DNA from: Euhalothece natronophila Z-M001
GTDB taxonomy: Bacteria > Cyanobacteriota > Cyanobacteriia > Cyanobacteriales > Rubidibacteraceae
NCBI RefSeq assembly: GCF_007904085.1
Contig: NZ_CP042326.1
Span: 434,001 to 498,000, forward strand
Reading direction: 5' to 3'
Length of the DNA: 64,000 nucleotides
The position numbers and the translations under genes are program-made. How positions within the stretch are numbered: the first letter of the stretch is position 1; each line of letters begins with the position of its first letter. This document shows positions 18,049-26,055 of the stretch, piece by piece. The notes below the pieces were generated by a model. It made no database searches, was not told the DNA's origin, and worked only from the letters and a program-made list of their open reading frames with translations.

Positions 18049-18753
18049 TTATTCTTCAGCAGTTACCGTCTTACCGTAGTTTTTAAGTCTTTCGTCTGCA
18101 CTAACTCCCAAAATTTTCGCTAGCCAAGGAGGAGGAGACTGCGCGATCGCGCTTTGTAATTGAGCTAAAAATTCTCTTGCTTCACCGCCTTCCTCTTTTT
18201 TCAAAGGATAAATATTGGCATGAATCACTTTCGCCGCTGCTGGCCCTCCAATAGAAACTAAATAGACAATATCACAATCTTTAATCAAGTTAACGCGGAA
18301 AGCAGTTTTCTCTTTTGCTAACTCAGACTCAATGGCCAATCTAACATCAACTAATCGCATTGTCTCTGGTGTTAATTGATAAATCAGATAATAATCGCAA
18401 GAACCAAAATGCCCATCTAACTTTTCAGGGTTATTGGAAGACACGGCAACTTGAATTGATTGGGAATTTTCTATTGGCTTCTCAATCGGGAACCAGTCTT
18501 GATAATTAACTGTTTCACCGCGTAAAATTGGCACTGCTTCCTCGACACCACTTTGTTCCTCTCCTTCTACTATGGCTTGTAAATCTGCGAGTGTTAGTTG
18601 ATTGAGAACATCGACACTAAGTTCGGTTTGGAAATGAAGCTGTAAGCCTTCTATTAATGTCTTAGGGGAAAACTGAGATAAAACTTTGATTGCTAAAGTA
18701 AGTCTTAAAGCAACCTCTTTGGAAAATTGAGTCATTGGTTCAAGGGATGGCAT
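18049..18753 (-). CDS. NafY/NifX-family FeMo-cofactor binding protein
   Basis: The C-terminal half (about 100-215 of the 234 used) matches the dinitrogenase FeMo-cofactor domain: IQVAVSSNNPEKLDGHFGSC, then DCDIVYLVSIGGPAAAKVI. The N-terminal half (LRLTLAIKVLSQFSPKTLIE) resembles the helical DIMCO_N/NafY N-terminal domain. Such proteins hold FeMo-co or stabilise apo-dinitrogenase before cofactor insertion. A CxxC-free C-terminal PPPWL stretch is shared with NifX at 39 kb. The start at 18753 follows AGAGGTG; the frame extends to 18801. It is transcribed away from cnfR, and a TACTCA motif lies just upstream of it. Confidence 0.8.
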   Translation of the reverse strand: MPSLEPMTQFSKEVALRLTLAIKVLSQFSPKTLIEGLQLHFQTELSVDVLNQLTLADLQAIVEGEEQSGVEEAVPILRGETVNYQDWFPIEKPIENSQSIQVAVSSNNPEKLDGHFGSCDYYLIYQLTPETMRLVDVRLAIESELAKEKTAFRVNLIKDCDIVYLVSIGGPAAAKVIHANIYPLKKEEGGEAREFLAQLQSAIAQSPPPWLAKILGVSADERLKNYGKTVTAEE

Positions 18754-18944
18754 GATGATCGACACCTCTAGAATTTTGAAATTGTATAATACCAGCATCA
18801 TATTGAAACAGAAACATATTCTACTGGCATTAAATTAATTAAGAAGGTACTCAAAGCTTGAAACACTAAAGGAGTGCAGTCTGTAAATTTATTTTGGGAT
18901 CACAGACGAGTCTTTTTGCTGAGTTTAACGGCAAACTTGAAACT

Positions 18945-18958
18945 GTAAAATCCGTTAC
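18945..18958. promoter_or_regulatory. NtcA-type site GTA-N8-TAC upstream of cnfR
   Basis: GTA (18945-18947), eight bases, TAC (18956-18958) matches the full NtcA consensus. NtcA is the cyanobacterial CRP-family regulator that senses 2-oxoglutarate during nitrogen shortage. The site is far (about 900 bases) from cnfR and about 190 bases from the NafY-like start, so which gene it serves is open. Confidence 0.5.
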
Positions 18959-19186
18959 AAAATGTAAAAAATTGTGGCAAGACCTTCTCGCTGCTACGGG
19001 AAAATTGTAAAATTAGTAACAAAATAAGGTCTAAAAACTCAGGTGACAGTAGCGCGATTCCTGATTGGTGATTGGGCTAAAAAATACTTGTCATCTTAAC
19101 TAACAATACTCATTAGAGTCTCTAACAATACTTGTGGCTTAGGTTCTAGTCACTTAAAAACCCTTCTATAGAAAGGGATTAACGTT

Positions 19187-19228
19187 TGAGTACATCCTTA
19201 ATTAACTAGATGAAGCTCAATGTACTCA
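19187..19228. promoter_or_regulatory. Inverted pair of TGAGTACAT / ATGTACTCA
   Basis: TGAGTACAT at 19187-19195 and its exact reverse complement at 19220-19228 form an inverted pair with a 24-base spacer. The same nine-base word, or GGTACTCA variants, recur at 18846, 26853, 27052, 27149 and 27323, all in the two nif regulatory regions. It is a strong candidate for the binding site of a nif regulator such as CnfR. Confidence 0.55.
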
Positions 19229-19334
19229 TCCTTCTTAAGGTTAGAGCAATTAATATGAAATAACAACAATCAGACTATAAATAGGATTACCTTGATTGAT
19301 GCTTGTCTCTAAGTTAAGTATTAACGGATTTTAC

Positions 19335-19366
19335 ATGATACCATTTCGGTATCATCTTGATACCAT
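19335..19366. promoter_or_regulatory. Perfect palindrome ATGATACC-N5-GGTATCAT plus an extra half-site
   Basis: ATGATACC (19335-19342) and GGTATCAT (19348-19355) are exact reverse complements; a further GATACCAT follows at 19359-19366, and ATACCAT overlaps the RHH start codon at 19423-19429. Regular repeats of a short half-site directly before a ribbon-helix-helix gene are typical of autoregulatory operators. Confidence 0.6.
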
Positions 19367-19427
19367 ATTTGATAAAATTCAAGCTGATTGTGGCTAATTA
19401 ACACTAAAATAATGTCATACTAATACC

Positions 19428-19592
19428 ATGAAAAGATTTACTTTACGATTAAGTGAAGCCGAATATCTAAAGCTCAAAAACTACTGTGATGAACTTCATA
19501 TTTCCATGAATGATGTGGTTAGACAATTAATCCGAGAGTGGCAACCCAAGCCTGAAATTTCCCTACAAGTAAGAAATCAAGGCAATCAATGA
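19428..19592 (+). CDS. Small ribbon-helix-helix (CopG/Arc-type) DNA-binding protein
   Basis: A complete 54-residue frame begins MKRFTLRLSEAEYLKLKNYC and continues DELHISMNDVVRQLIREWQP before a short polar tail. An N-terminal beta strand (RFTLRL) followed by two helices with the SxNDVVRQLIRE pattern is the ribbon-helix-helix fold, which binds DNA as a dimer. No clear Shine-Dalgarno sequence precedes the ATG. It sits 264 bases upstream of cnfR on the same strand, with GATACC operator-like repeats in front. It is not obviously part of a toxin-antitoxin pair, because no toxin-like gene follows. The fold assignment is good; the role is inferred. Confidence 0.7.
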   Translation: MKRFTLRLSEAEYLKLKNYCDELHISMNDVVRQLIREWQPKPEISLQVRNQGNQ

Positions 19593-19856
19593 AGACAAAC
19601 CTACAAACTAGAAGGTGATGAACGATTTTAGTGATTTTAGCCAATTAATGCTTACTTTTAGTTCACTTAAGTCAAGTTGATATTCTTAATCACTTGAGAA
19701 TCGTGAATTTATTTTATTAATTATTAATAAATATAAAATAAATAAAAAGATTCTTGAAAAACCACTGAAAAATATCATTTGTAACAAAATAGAAAGTTAA
19801 AGTTTGTCAATATGTAAAGTCAAAAGTAATTGTCCGATTCAAGAAGGAAATTAACT

Positions 19857-21461
19857 ATGGCTTACACAATTCCTAAGTCTTGTAACAATTGCGGCATCTG
19901 TTTACCGCAATGCCCAACCCATGCCATTCAAGTTGATCAAGATGACGAGTATTGGGTAGAAGCTGGGCTTTGTAATAACTGTGACAATAAAAGTAGTAAT
20001 CCCATTTGTGTCAGCAGTTGCCCTGATCATTTACCATTACCCTTATTAAGTAAAAAAGGAAGATATAAAGAGCAACTAAGGCTTCTACCGACTCATAGTC
20101 TTTTTCCTGATGGTGAAACGAATCCCATGGCGACACCGATGGTAATTTGGGAAGCCTGTAATATTCTCGCAAAAGGATCAGATGCCTCTTGGCAAAAAGA
20201 TGATCAAGATCAACTATACTTCCAACGCCCTGTTAAACAAGGAAAAGGGAAACTAGAATTTTGGCTAACCAATGATGTAATGAACAATGATCCGTCATGT
20301 TTGAGTTTCGCTGAAGCTATTTCCACCACTGACGCAATGGATATTCGGGCAGCTGCCTTGCACTTAATTTTTGCGGCTCATGTTGTCAGTATGGAAAAAC
20401 CTTGGGAAGAGGAGTTTATCATTGATAATAAGCAAATTGAGGAATATTTGGGATTAGATAAACGTAAAGACTTGAGTAAGGCAACAAAATTGAGCTTGAT
20501 TAAGTCTTTAGTGCAACAACCCTGTCAGCTTCTTACAGCCATTGATTGGCCCCGACAAGGGCGAATTAAGTCCTTTTCTGTTGCTAAAGATCGCATTTGG
20601 CATTTAATGGGAATTGATCATCATTTTCAGGAAGATTCCCGTGGCTATAAACATTTATCTGGAATGACATTTCGCATCAAAGCAGGAAATTGGGCAGCGT
20701 ATTTTCTCAATAAACAGGGGCATAAAAAATCTCTTGCTTTTTATCAATATGGCACTTTGCCGGAATTTATGTTGTCAGCCGTAACCACAATTTGGCATCA
20801 ACATGAAGGTGCTGTTCGCATGATGCTGTGGTTATTATTTAAAACTAAGATGGGAAGACAACAGCGTCTGACGGTTTCTAAATTGATGGAGGTTGCTTAT
20901 GGTGAAAAGAAAATTCATGAGGCGTGGTTTAGTCAGGAACGTCGCAAGCGGTTAATTCGCAAGTTTGAAAATGATCTAGAAACTCTCCACCGATACGGGG
21001 TTAAACCTGTGTTTGATCCTGTAACTTATCCCCCAAAAATTCAACCTTTGTGGGCAAAATTAGCTGAAATTCCTGATGATGCCGATGAAGCCATGGAGTT
21101 TTGGATTAATGATGCTTGTAGTGATACCCAAATTACTGAGGCAGCACCGCGAGGAAAATGGAATTTATTAATGAAAGCTCGGATTTTAGGCTTTGAGTTA
21201 CCTCCAGAATGGGATCAGCAATTATCCAATTGGGAAAGCAAAAAGGAACAAAAAACGCGCGGTAAAAATCGCACCCAAAGTGTTGGTAACTTGAGTGCGA
21301 AGCAAATTTGGAATGCTAGAAAATGTTTAGGAATTAGCCAGAGAAAACTCGCTCAATTAATTGGAAAAAGTCAAAGTTGGGTTCGCGACTTAGAAAAAGG
21401 TCGGTTTTCTGCTAAAAGCAATGACTGTGCTAAGTTACAAGAGGTTTTGCAAATTCAATAG
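19857..21461 (+). CDS. cnfR: CnfR/PatB, Fe-S transcriptional activator of nif genes
   Basis: CnfR is the activator needed for nif expression under low oxygen in non-heterocystous cyanobacteria (PatB in Anabaena). The 534 residues begin with a bacterial-type ferredoxin domain (CNNCGICLPQCPTHAIQ and CNNCDNKSSNPICVSSCP), have a long middle region of unknown fold, and end with an XRE-type helix-turn-helix (ISQRKLAQLIGKSQSWVRDL). The clusters are thought to sense oxygen. I choose the ATG at 19857, preceded by AAGGAA, over a TTG nine codons upstream. It is flanked by the nifP operon (convergent) and the RHH gene. Confidence 0.93.
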   Translation: MAYTIPKSCNNCGICLPQCPTHAIQVDQDDEYWVEAGLCNNCDNKSSNPICVSSCPDHLPLPLLSKKGRYKEQLRLLPTHSLFPDGETNPMATPMVIWEACNILAKGSDASWQKDDQDQLYFQRPVKQGKGKLEFWLTNDVMNNDPSCLSFAEAISTTDAMDIRAAALHLIFAAHVVSMEKPWEEEFIIDNKQIEEYLGLDKRKDLSKATKLSLIKSLVQQPCQLLTAIDWPRQGRIKSFSVAKDRIWHLMGIDHHFQEDSRGYKHLSGMTFRIKAGNWAAYFLNKQGHKKSLAFYQYGTLPEFMLSAVTTIWHQHEGAVRMMLWLLFKTKMGRQQRLTVSKLMEVAYGEKKIHEAWFSQERRKRLIRKFENDLETLHRYGVKPVFDPVTYPPKIQPLWAKLAEIPDDADEAMEFWINDACSDTQITEAAPRGKWNLLMKARILGFELPPEWDQQLSNWESKKEQKTRGKNRTQSVGNLSAKQIWNARKCLGISQRKLAQLIGKSQSWVRDLEKGRFSAKSNDCAKLQEVLQIQ

Positions 21462-21470
21462 TGCAATTGC

Positions 21471-21995
21471 TTATTTTCTTAAGTAATGGGCTTCTAGTAG
21501 GGAGGGAAGATTCTGAGGATCAACATATTTATGCTTGACCTTACCCGGCATTAAGATAAAGCTAGGAGCTTGTTTACATTGTTTTTGGCAACCTGTAAAC
21601 TCAATGCTAACTTGGTTTTCTAATCCCAAGTTTTTAAGAGTTTCCACTAAAGCCGCATAAAGTTGCTTTCCTCCCTTTTTTGAGCAACTCGATTTACGGC
21701 AAATTAAAATCTTTCCTTGTTTAGCCGTGGAAATTGATTGACCCGAGTCAAGTTTTTTGATGTGATCCGCTTTTAATTTTAATTGACATTTTGGGTCTGA
21801 TTTCTTTTTGTCTAGAGAAACCAAAAGTTTCTCCCCAACTTCAACTTCCTTAGCAACGGGTTTTCGGATTTCTTTGGCTAATTTAATGGCAAGAACCCGT
21901 TCTCCCACTTGCAATTGCATATATTTTAATTTATTTTTCGGTTTGGGAATAAAGCCCAGAAACTGACCTTCGATTTGGTGGGCGGTTGATGTCAT
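21471..21995 (-). CDS. Thioredoxin-like [2Fe-2S] ferredoxin-domain protein
   Basis: The C-terminal half (about 95-175) has the thioredoxin-like [2Fe-2S] ferredoxin pattern: ILICRKSSCSKKGGKQL with the first two Cys and EFTGCQKQCKQAP with the second pair. The N-terminal half (GQFLGFIPKPKNKLKYMQLQ, then ERVLAIKLAKEIR) is a basic beta-rich module seen in cyanobacterial homologues, of unknown role. It may pass electrons or sense Fe-S status. The start at 21995 is eight codons inside the longest frame and avoids overlap with cysK. It is the last gene of the nifP operon and converges on cnfR. Confidence 0.72.
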   Translation of the reverse strand: MTSTAHQIEGQFLGFIPKPKNKLKYMQLQVGERVLAIKLAKEIRKPVAKEVEVGEKLLVSLDKKKSDPKCQLKLKADHIKKLDSGQSISTAKQGKILICRKSSCSKKGGKQLYAALVETLKNLGLENQVSIEFTGCQKQCKQAPSFILMPGKVKHKYVDPQNLPSLLEAHYLRK

Positions 21996-22005
21996 GATTA
22001 AACTC

Positions 22006-22971
22006 CTAATGAGTGGCAACGAGGGTTTTTTCTTCTTCTAAATCTTTGAAAAGTGGGGTACTCAGATAACGTTCGCCAAAGCTAGGCTGAATCATCACAA
22101 TGAGTTTTCCTGCGTTTTCGGGTCGTTTGCCCACTTTAATAGCAGCGGCAAGGGCAGCCCCACTGGAAATTCCTGAAAGTAAGCCTTCTTCTCGCGCTAA
22201 ACGGCGACCATAGTCAATGGCTTCTTCATCGGTAATTGTGATTACTTCATCGATCGCGCTGACATTGAGAATCTCAGGCACAAATCCTGCCCCAATGCCT
22301 TGAATTTTATGGCTACCAGAACTTCCTCCTGATAAAACTGGACTACTACTCGGTTCAACCGCGATCGCGCTAAAATCAGATTTACGTTCTTTCAGGGTTT
22401 CGGCAATGCCAGTGATAGTTCCGCCAGTGCCAACGCCAGCAATCAGAATATCCACTTCTCCATCAGTATCAGACCAAATTTCTTCGGCGGTTGTGTGACG
22501 GTGAATTTCAGGATTAGCAGGATTTTTAAACTGTTGAGGCATAAAACTATTGGGAATAGAGTTAGCGAGAGTTTCTGCATGCGCGATCGCGCCTTTCATG
22601 CCATCACTAGCAGGGGTTAACTCTAATTGCGCCCCATAAGCCTTTAACATCGCCCGTCGTTCTAAACTCATACTCTCAGGCATGGTTAAAACCAGTTTAT
22701 ATCCTTTCGCGGCTGCCACCATGGCAAGGGCAATCCCTGTATTGCCAGAAGTGGGTTCAATAATAGTCGTTTCCCCGGGGGTAATTAATCCAGCGTCTTC
22801 TGCAGCCTGAATCATACTCACACCAATGCGATCTTTAACCGAACAGGCGGGATTCATCCCTTCTAATTTGACTACAATTTGCGCTAAGCAACCTTCAGCA
22901 AAGGGAATCGAATTTAAGCGTACTAAAGGAGTTTTTCCAATTAATTCGGCAATATTGTCAGCAATGTTCAT
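22006..22971 (-). CDS. cysK: Cysteine synthase (O-acetylserine sulfhydrylase)
   Basis: CysK joins sulfide to O-acetylserine to make cysteine, the sulfur source for NifS. The 321 residues show the PLP-Lys region [11 protein letters not shown], the [10 protein letters not shown] substrate loop, and [13 protein letters not shown] for phosphate binding. Its place in an operon headed by nifP (serine acetyltransferase) puts both steps of cysteine synthesis under nif control. This makes biological sense for heavy Fe-S demand. Confidence 0.95.
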   Translation of the reverse strand: MNIADNIAELIGKTPLVRLNSIPFAEGCLAQIVVKLEGMNPACSVKDRIGVSMIQAAEDAGLITPGETTIIEPTSGNTGIALAMVAAAKGYKLVLTMPESMSLERRAMLKAYGAQLELTPASDGMKGAIAHAETLANSIPNSFMPQQFKNPANPEIHRHTTAEEIWSDTDGEVDILIAGVGTGGTITGIAETLKERKSDFSAIAVEPSSSPVLSGGSSGSHKIQGIGAGFVPEILNVSAIDEVITITDEEAIDYGRRLAREEGLLSGISSGAALAAAIKVGKRPENAGKLIVMIQPSFGERYLSTPLFKDLEEEKTLVATH

Positions 22972-23020
22972 AAGTTATTCACTCCTTAATTGGGTTAACA
23001 CGAATTGATTATAATTATTT

Positions 23021-23323
23021 TCAGCTCATCACTGAATCAGTTGATACAGAAGAATCAACTTCTTGATTAGAAGATGAGTTGTTAAAGTCAGGATAAAATC
23101 CTAATTGTTTCGAGAGTTCTCGCGCAATAAACATTAAAAATTGAGCGGATTGTTGATTATCATCGTGAGCCATCGCCGTAGCCACTTGGATCAGAGTCTT
23201 AATAAACTCTTGGTCAACTAAGTGAAAACTTCCTTCTAAAACTTCTGGTTCTTTTCCATTAGGGCATTGTAGTAAGCGATCAATTAACTCAAAATATTCG
23301 TCTTGCCGTTGATTATCTGTCAT
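23021..23323 (-). CDS. Small conserved helical protein of unknown function in the nif operon
   Basis: This 100-residue acidic protein has the pattern DEYFELIDRLLQCPNGKEPE then LVDQEFIKTLIQVATAMAHD. I recognise this as the short helical module found at the N-terminus of many cyanobacterial CHAT/TPR proteins, but here it stands alone, with a low-complexity Ser/Asp tail. No catalytic residues are evident, so a protein-protein contact role is only a guess. It has a strong ribosome binding site (GGAGGA) and lies between fdxB and cysK. Confidence 0.62.
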   Translation of the reverse strand: MTDNQRQDEYFELIDRLLQCPNGKEPEVLEGSFHLVDQEFIKTLIQVATAMAHDDNQQSAQFLMFIARELSKQLGFYPDFNNSSSNQEVDSSVSTDSVMS

Positions 23324-23452
23324 GATAATTTCCTCCAGTCATTCTTAACATGAAATTGATTAATTTCTGCTATACTAATTTTTCCCCCATCTCCCTTGTC
23401 TCCCCCTCTCCTAACTCCCTAGCCGTAGCTAGAGAGTTGTTTCCTTGTCCAA

Positions 23453-23752
23453 TTAAACAGCTAGGGCCTCATGAGTTTGACAATTTTTCGGACAAATGCG
23501 AGCGCAGGCTTCACAACCAATGCAATTAGCAAGATTAACAACGGTCATAACATAACGCTCAATATCATCATCATCTTCATCTTCATCTTCAATGAATTCA
23601 CCAAACTCATTCATGGGTTTTAATCCCAGGACATTACGACCGCAAACTTTATAGCAACGACCGCATCCGAGACAAACTTGTTGATTAATGGCTTGGATAA
23701 ATTTTGGTTCCCAAGTTGAACCACCTTTTGTTAAACCTGTAAGTGTCGCCAT
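23453..23752 (-). CDS. fdxB: Nif-specific ferredoxin III (FdxB)
   Basis: This 99-residue ferredoxin has two 4Fe-4S motifs: [15 protein letters not shown] near residue 28 and [15 protein letters not shown] near residue 78. A stretch of Asp/Glu ([16 protein letters not shown]) lies between them. This is the ferredoxin III nif-specific type found in nif clusters, likely an electron carrier for nitrogenase or its maturation. The ribosome binding site is GAGGAG. It follows nifT on the same transcript. Confidence 0.92.
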   Translation of the reverse strand: MATLTGLTKGGSTWEPKFIQAINQQVCLGCGRCYKVCGRNVLGLKPMNEFGEFIEDEDEDDDDIERYVMTVVNLANCIGCEACARICPKNCQTHEALAV

Positions 23753-23768
23753 GATTTTTCTCCTCTAA

Positions 23769-23969
23769 TTATAGTTTTCGGGCGTTGAAGGTTTTGGGTA
23801 GCTTACTGTCATCAGTTAAACCCTTAAAAGATAATTGCCACCCATTAGCAAGGGTTAAAACCTTGCCTTCAGAAGTTGTTAATTGCTCAACAACTTCCTC
23901 TTCGACATCTTTTTTAGGAACATAAACGGATAAATGTCCCAGGGAATTTTTGTGTAACATTACTTTCAT
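23769..23969 (-). CDS. nifT: NifT/FixU protein
   Basis: This 66-residue protein carries the NifT pattern: MKVMLHKNSLGHLSVYVPKK, then LTLANGWQLSFKGLTDD. The family is always tied to nif clusters and is dispensable in the lab; its role is unknown. Its Shine-Dalgarno (AAAGGA) lies in the heptad-repeat spacer that separates it from nifV. Confidence 0.9.
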   Translation of the reverse strand: MKVMLHKNSLGHLSVYVPKKDVEEEVVEQLTTSEGKVLTLANGWQLSFKGLTDDSKLPKTFNARKL

Positions 23970-23974
23970 GTTGT

Positions 23975-24060
23975 TGTCCTTTGTTGTTTGTCGTTTGTCC
24001 TTCGTAAACCAATGACCAATGACTAATGACTAATGACCAATGACTAATGACTAATGACTA
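23975..24060 (-). repeat. Heptad-repeat spacer between nifV and nifT
   Basis: Read on the minus strand, units TTAGTCA/TTGGTCA come first, directly at the nifV stop, then a TTTACGAAGGAC segment, then AAACAAC/AAAGGAC units that give nifT its ribosome binding site. Confidence 0.85.
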
Positions 24061-25164
24061 TGAAACTAAGTTCAGTAACTCATTGGGAGTTAAATCGCGT
24101 TTCAATTCAACGGATAATTTGCGGATAGCATCTAGCAGCGATCGCGCTTCTTCTGAACTTAATTGAATGCCTTGTTGTTGGAAAAAATCAGTAATCAGAT
24201 GCTTGCCCGAATGTTTTCCAATAACAAAGCGTCTATTTCCTCCTACCTCTTCTGGGGTAAACGGCTCATAAGTAGAAGGATTTTGTAACACGCCATGTCC
24301 ATGAATCCCAGACTCATGAGCAAAGGCATTTTTCCCGACAATCGCTTTCCATGGGGGGAGTTCCCAGCCCGTGGCTTGAATGACAAATTCGGAGAGAGCT
24401 TGCAGTTTCTCGGTATCAATTCCAATTTTGAGACCATAAAGCTGCTTTAAGCCCATGACCACTTCTTCTAAAGCGGCGTTGCCAGCTCTTTCTCCTAACC
24501 CATTGACCGTGGTATTCACCGAGGTAGCCCCCGCTCGAATCCCTGCTAAAGCATTAGCAGTGGCGCATCCCAAATCATTATGGGTGTGCATTTCCACAGG
24601 AATGGTCAACTGTTCCACCAGTTGTTCCACTTGAGAGTAAGTGGAAAAAGGATCAAGAACGCCTACGGTATCACAAAAGCGAAATCGTGATGCTCCCCAC
24701 GCTTGAGCCATTGATGCCAGTTTTAAGAGAAAGGAAGTATCAGCACGAGAAGAATCTTCCCCTCCCACAGACACATATAAGCCGCGATCGCGCCCATAAG
24801 TAATCGCCTTTTGGAGTGCATCCAGCACCCGTTGACGACTCCCTTGGAACTTAATATTGATCTGGAGGTCAGAAACAGGAACTGAAATATGCACCCGTTG
24901 TAACCCACAAGCTAAAGAGGCATCGAGATCAGACGTTAAAGCACGATTCCAACCGATTAGTCGAGACTTTAAACCGAGGCGAGTCATTTGCGTAATGGCT
25001 TCAGCTTCGGCTCCACCCATTGCTGGAACGCCTACTTCCAACTCTTGCACCCCGATCGCGCTCATTAAGCTGGCAAAAGCGACTTTTTCCTCAACGGTAA
25101 AGACAACCCCTGCTGCTTGTTCTCCATCGCGGAGAGTTGTATCGTTAACTTGAATGGGTGGCAT
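24058..25164 (-). CDS. nifV: Homocitrate synthase
   Basis: NifV condenses acetyl-CoA with 2-oxoglutarate to homocitrate, the organic ligand of FeMo-co. The 368 residues show the DRE-TIM metallolyase motif NDTTLRDGEQAAGV at the N-terminus, the metal ligands in VEMHTHNDLGCATANALA and GLGERAGNAALEEVV, and the C-terminal KAIVGKNAFAHESGIHGHG. The nifV stop codon lies in the heptad-repeat spacer, and its ribosome binding site comes from another copy. Confidence 0.95.
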   Translation of the reverse strand: MPPIQVNDTTLRDGEQAAGVVFTVEEKVAFASLMSAIGVQELEVGVPAMGGAEAEAITQMTRLGLKSRLIGWNRALTSDLDASLACGLQRVHISVPVSDLQINIKFQGSRQRVLDALQKAITYGRDRGLYVSVGGEDSSRADTSFLLKLASMAQAWGASRFRFCDTVGVLDPFSTYSQVEQLVEQLTIPVEMHTHNDLGCATANALAGIRAGATSVNTTVNGLGERAGNAALEEVVMGLKQLYGLKIGIDTEKLQALSEFVIQATGWELPPWKAIVGKNAFAHESGIHGHGVLQNPSTYEPFTPEEVGGNRRFVIGKHSGKHLITDFFQQQGIQLSSEEARSLLDAIRKLSVELKRDLTPNELLNLVS

Positions 25165-25167
25165 AAT

Positions 25168-25243
25168 TATTGTCCTTTGTTGTTTGTCCTTTGTTGTTTG
25201 TCCTTCGTCCTTCGTAAACTAATGACTAATGACCAATGACTAA
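25168..25243 (-). repeat. Heptad-repeat spacer between dps and nifV
   Basis: On the minus strand the spacer begins with the TAG stop of the dps gene inside TTAGTCA units, and ends with AAAGGAC units eight to ten bases before the nifV ATG. It has the same order of unit types as the other spacers. Confidence 0.85.
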
Positions 25244-25773
25244 TTACCAAGGGTTAAGCTATCGTTAGCTAAGAAGTGTTCAAGATGAAACGCTCGTTCT
25301 TCCGTTGCTAAGAGGATTTGCTCGTATAAGTAACGGGTAGCGCGATCGCCGACACTTTCTACTTGCGCCGCTTGACGACGAAGTAACTCAATAACTTGCT
25401 GTTCTGCTTCGAGATCGTGTTCGATCATTTGCCGACAAGCGAAAATGCCATCAGTTTCAGGAGTAAAACAACAAAACGCTGCCAACTTCTCAAAACTAGC
25501 AACAGGGGTTCCACCTAAGCCATTGAGACGTTCTCCAAGCTCATGAGCGTGACCTTGTACCGCCTCATAGCTTTCTTGAAAATACTGGTGAATGGAATAA
25601 AACTCCGACCCTTCTACCACAAAATGATGTTTCTGGTATTGTAAGTAAAGAGCCTGAAAACTTGCCAGAGCAATATTTAAGCCCTCACAAATTGAGACGA
25701 CAATTCCTTTATCTAAAAGAATCGGATTGGCGCTTACGTCGCCAAAAGATTGAACCGCTGTTTTCTGTGTCAT
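25240..25773 (-). CDS. dps: Dps-family ferritin, probably His-type ferroxidase
   Basis: The 177-residue four-helix protein stores iron and consumes peroxide as a dodecamer. The Dps signature region reads [20 protein letters not shown] then [20 protein letters not shown]. The usual Asp of the intersubunit iron site (DEIAER in most members) is replaced by His (AHELGER) while the Glu stays. This resembles the His-type centres described for cyanobacterial DpsA-Te and NpDps4. Its place inside the nif operon suggests it protects nitrogenase from iron and peroxide or buffers iron for Fe-S assembly. Confidence 0.85.
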   Translation of the reverse strand: MTQKTAVQSFGDVSANPILLDKGIVVSICEGLNIALASFQALYLQYQKHHFVVEGSEFYSIHQYFQESYEAVQGHAHELGERLNGLGGTPVASFEKLAAFCCFTPETDGIFACRQMIEHDLEAEQQVIELLRRQAAQVESVGDRATRYLYEQILLATEERAFHLEHFLANDSLTLGN

Positions 25774-25785
25774 GGATTTAGACTC

Positions 25786-26055
25786 CTAATTATTAGATAT
25801 GGATAAGATTGGGGTACTCCAGCATCGCTCTAACCAAGTTGCTAATTCATGGCGAGAGCTAACAAATTGCTGAATGGTACTTCGCAGTAAGTGTGCTTCT
25901 ACCGTGGTTTGAATTTCAACCCAGAGGCTTCCATCGTCAGGACAGCAACAGGCAATATTTAATTCTTGGAGACGGCGATAAACACACCAGCGATCGCTAC
26001 GATTAATTTTGATCACCTTAGTGACCAGTGCATCAGGATGAGTTAATTGATTCAT
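25786..26055 (-). CDS. Conserved nif-operon protein of unknown function (about 89 residues)
   Basis: I take the ATG at 26055, giving [20 protein letters not shown] and then [21 protein letters not shown] Cys run (ACCCPD) and WVEIQT follow, then a helical C-terminus ([20 protein letters not shown]). It overlaps the nifP end by 23 bases, so translation is probably coupled. Similar small proteins accompany nifP/nifV in other cyanobacteria, but I can assign no function; the Cys cluster could bind metal. A longer frame from 26118 lies inside nifP and is less likely. Confidence 0.65.
   Translation of the reverse strand: MNQLTHPDALVTKVIKINRSDRWCVYRRLQELNIACCCPDDGSLWVEIQTTVEAHLLRSTIQQFVSSRHELATWLERCWSTPILSISNN

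Larger units (their letters stand above)
18754..19427. promoter_or_regulatory. Divergent regulatory region between the NafY-like gene and the RHH gene/cnfR
   Basis: This stretch of more than 600 bases has no gene. It holds an NtcA-type site (18945-18958), an imperfect second one (GTA-N8-AAC at 19007-19020), three TACTCA/GAGTAC motifs (18846, 19187, 19220), and the GATACC palindrome (19335-19355). It probably drives the NafY-like gene on one side and the RHH gene with cnfR on the other. Confidence 0.55.

Noticed and set aside
19428-19592. The small RHH gene as the antitoxin of a toxin-antitoxin pair
   Set aside because: No small toxin-like gene follows within the 264 bases before cnfR, which is itself a known nif regulator.
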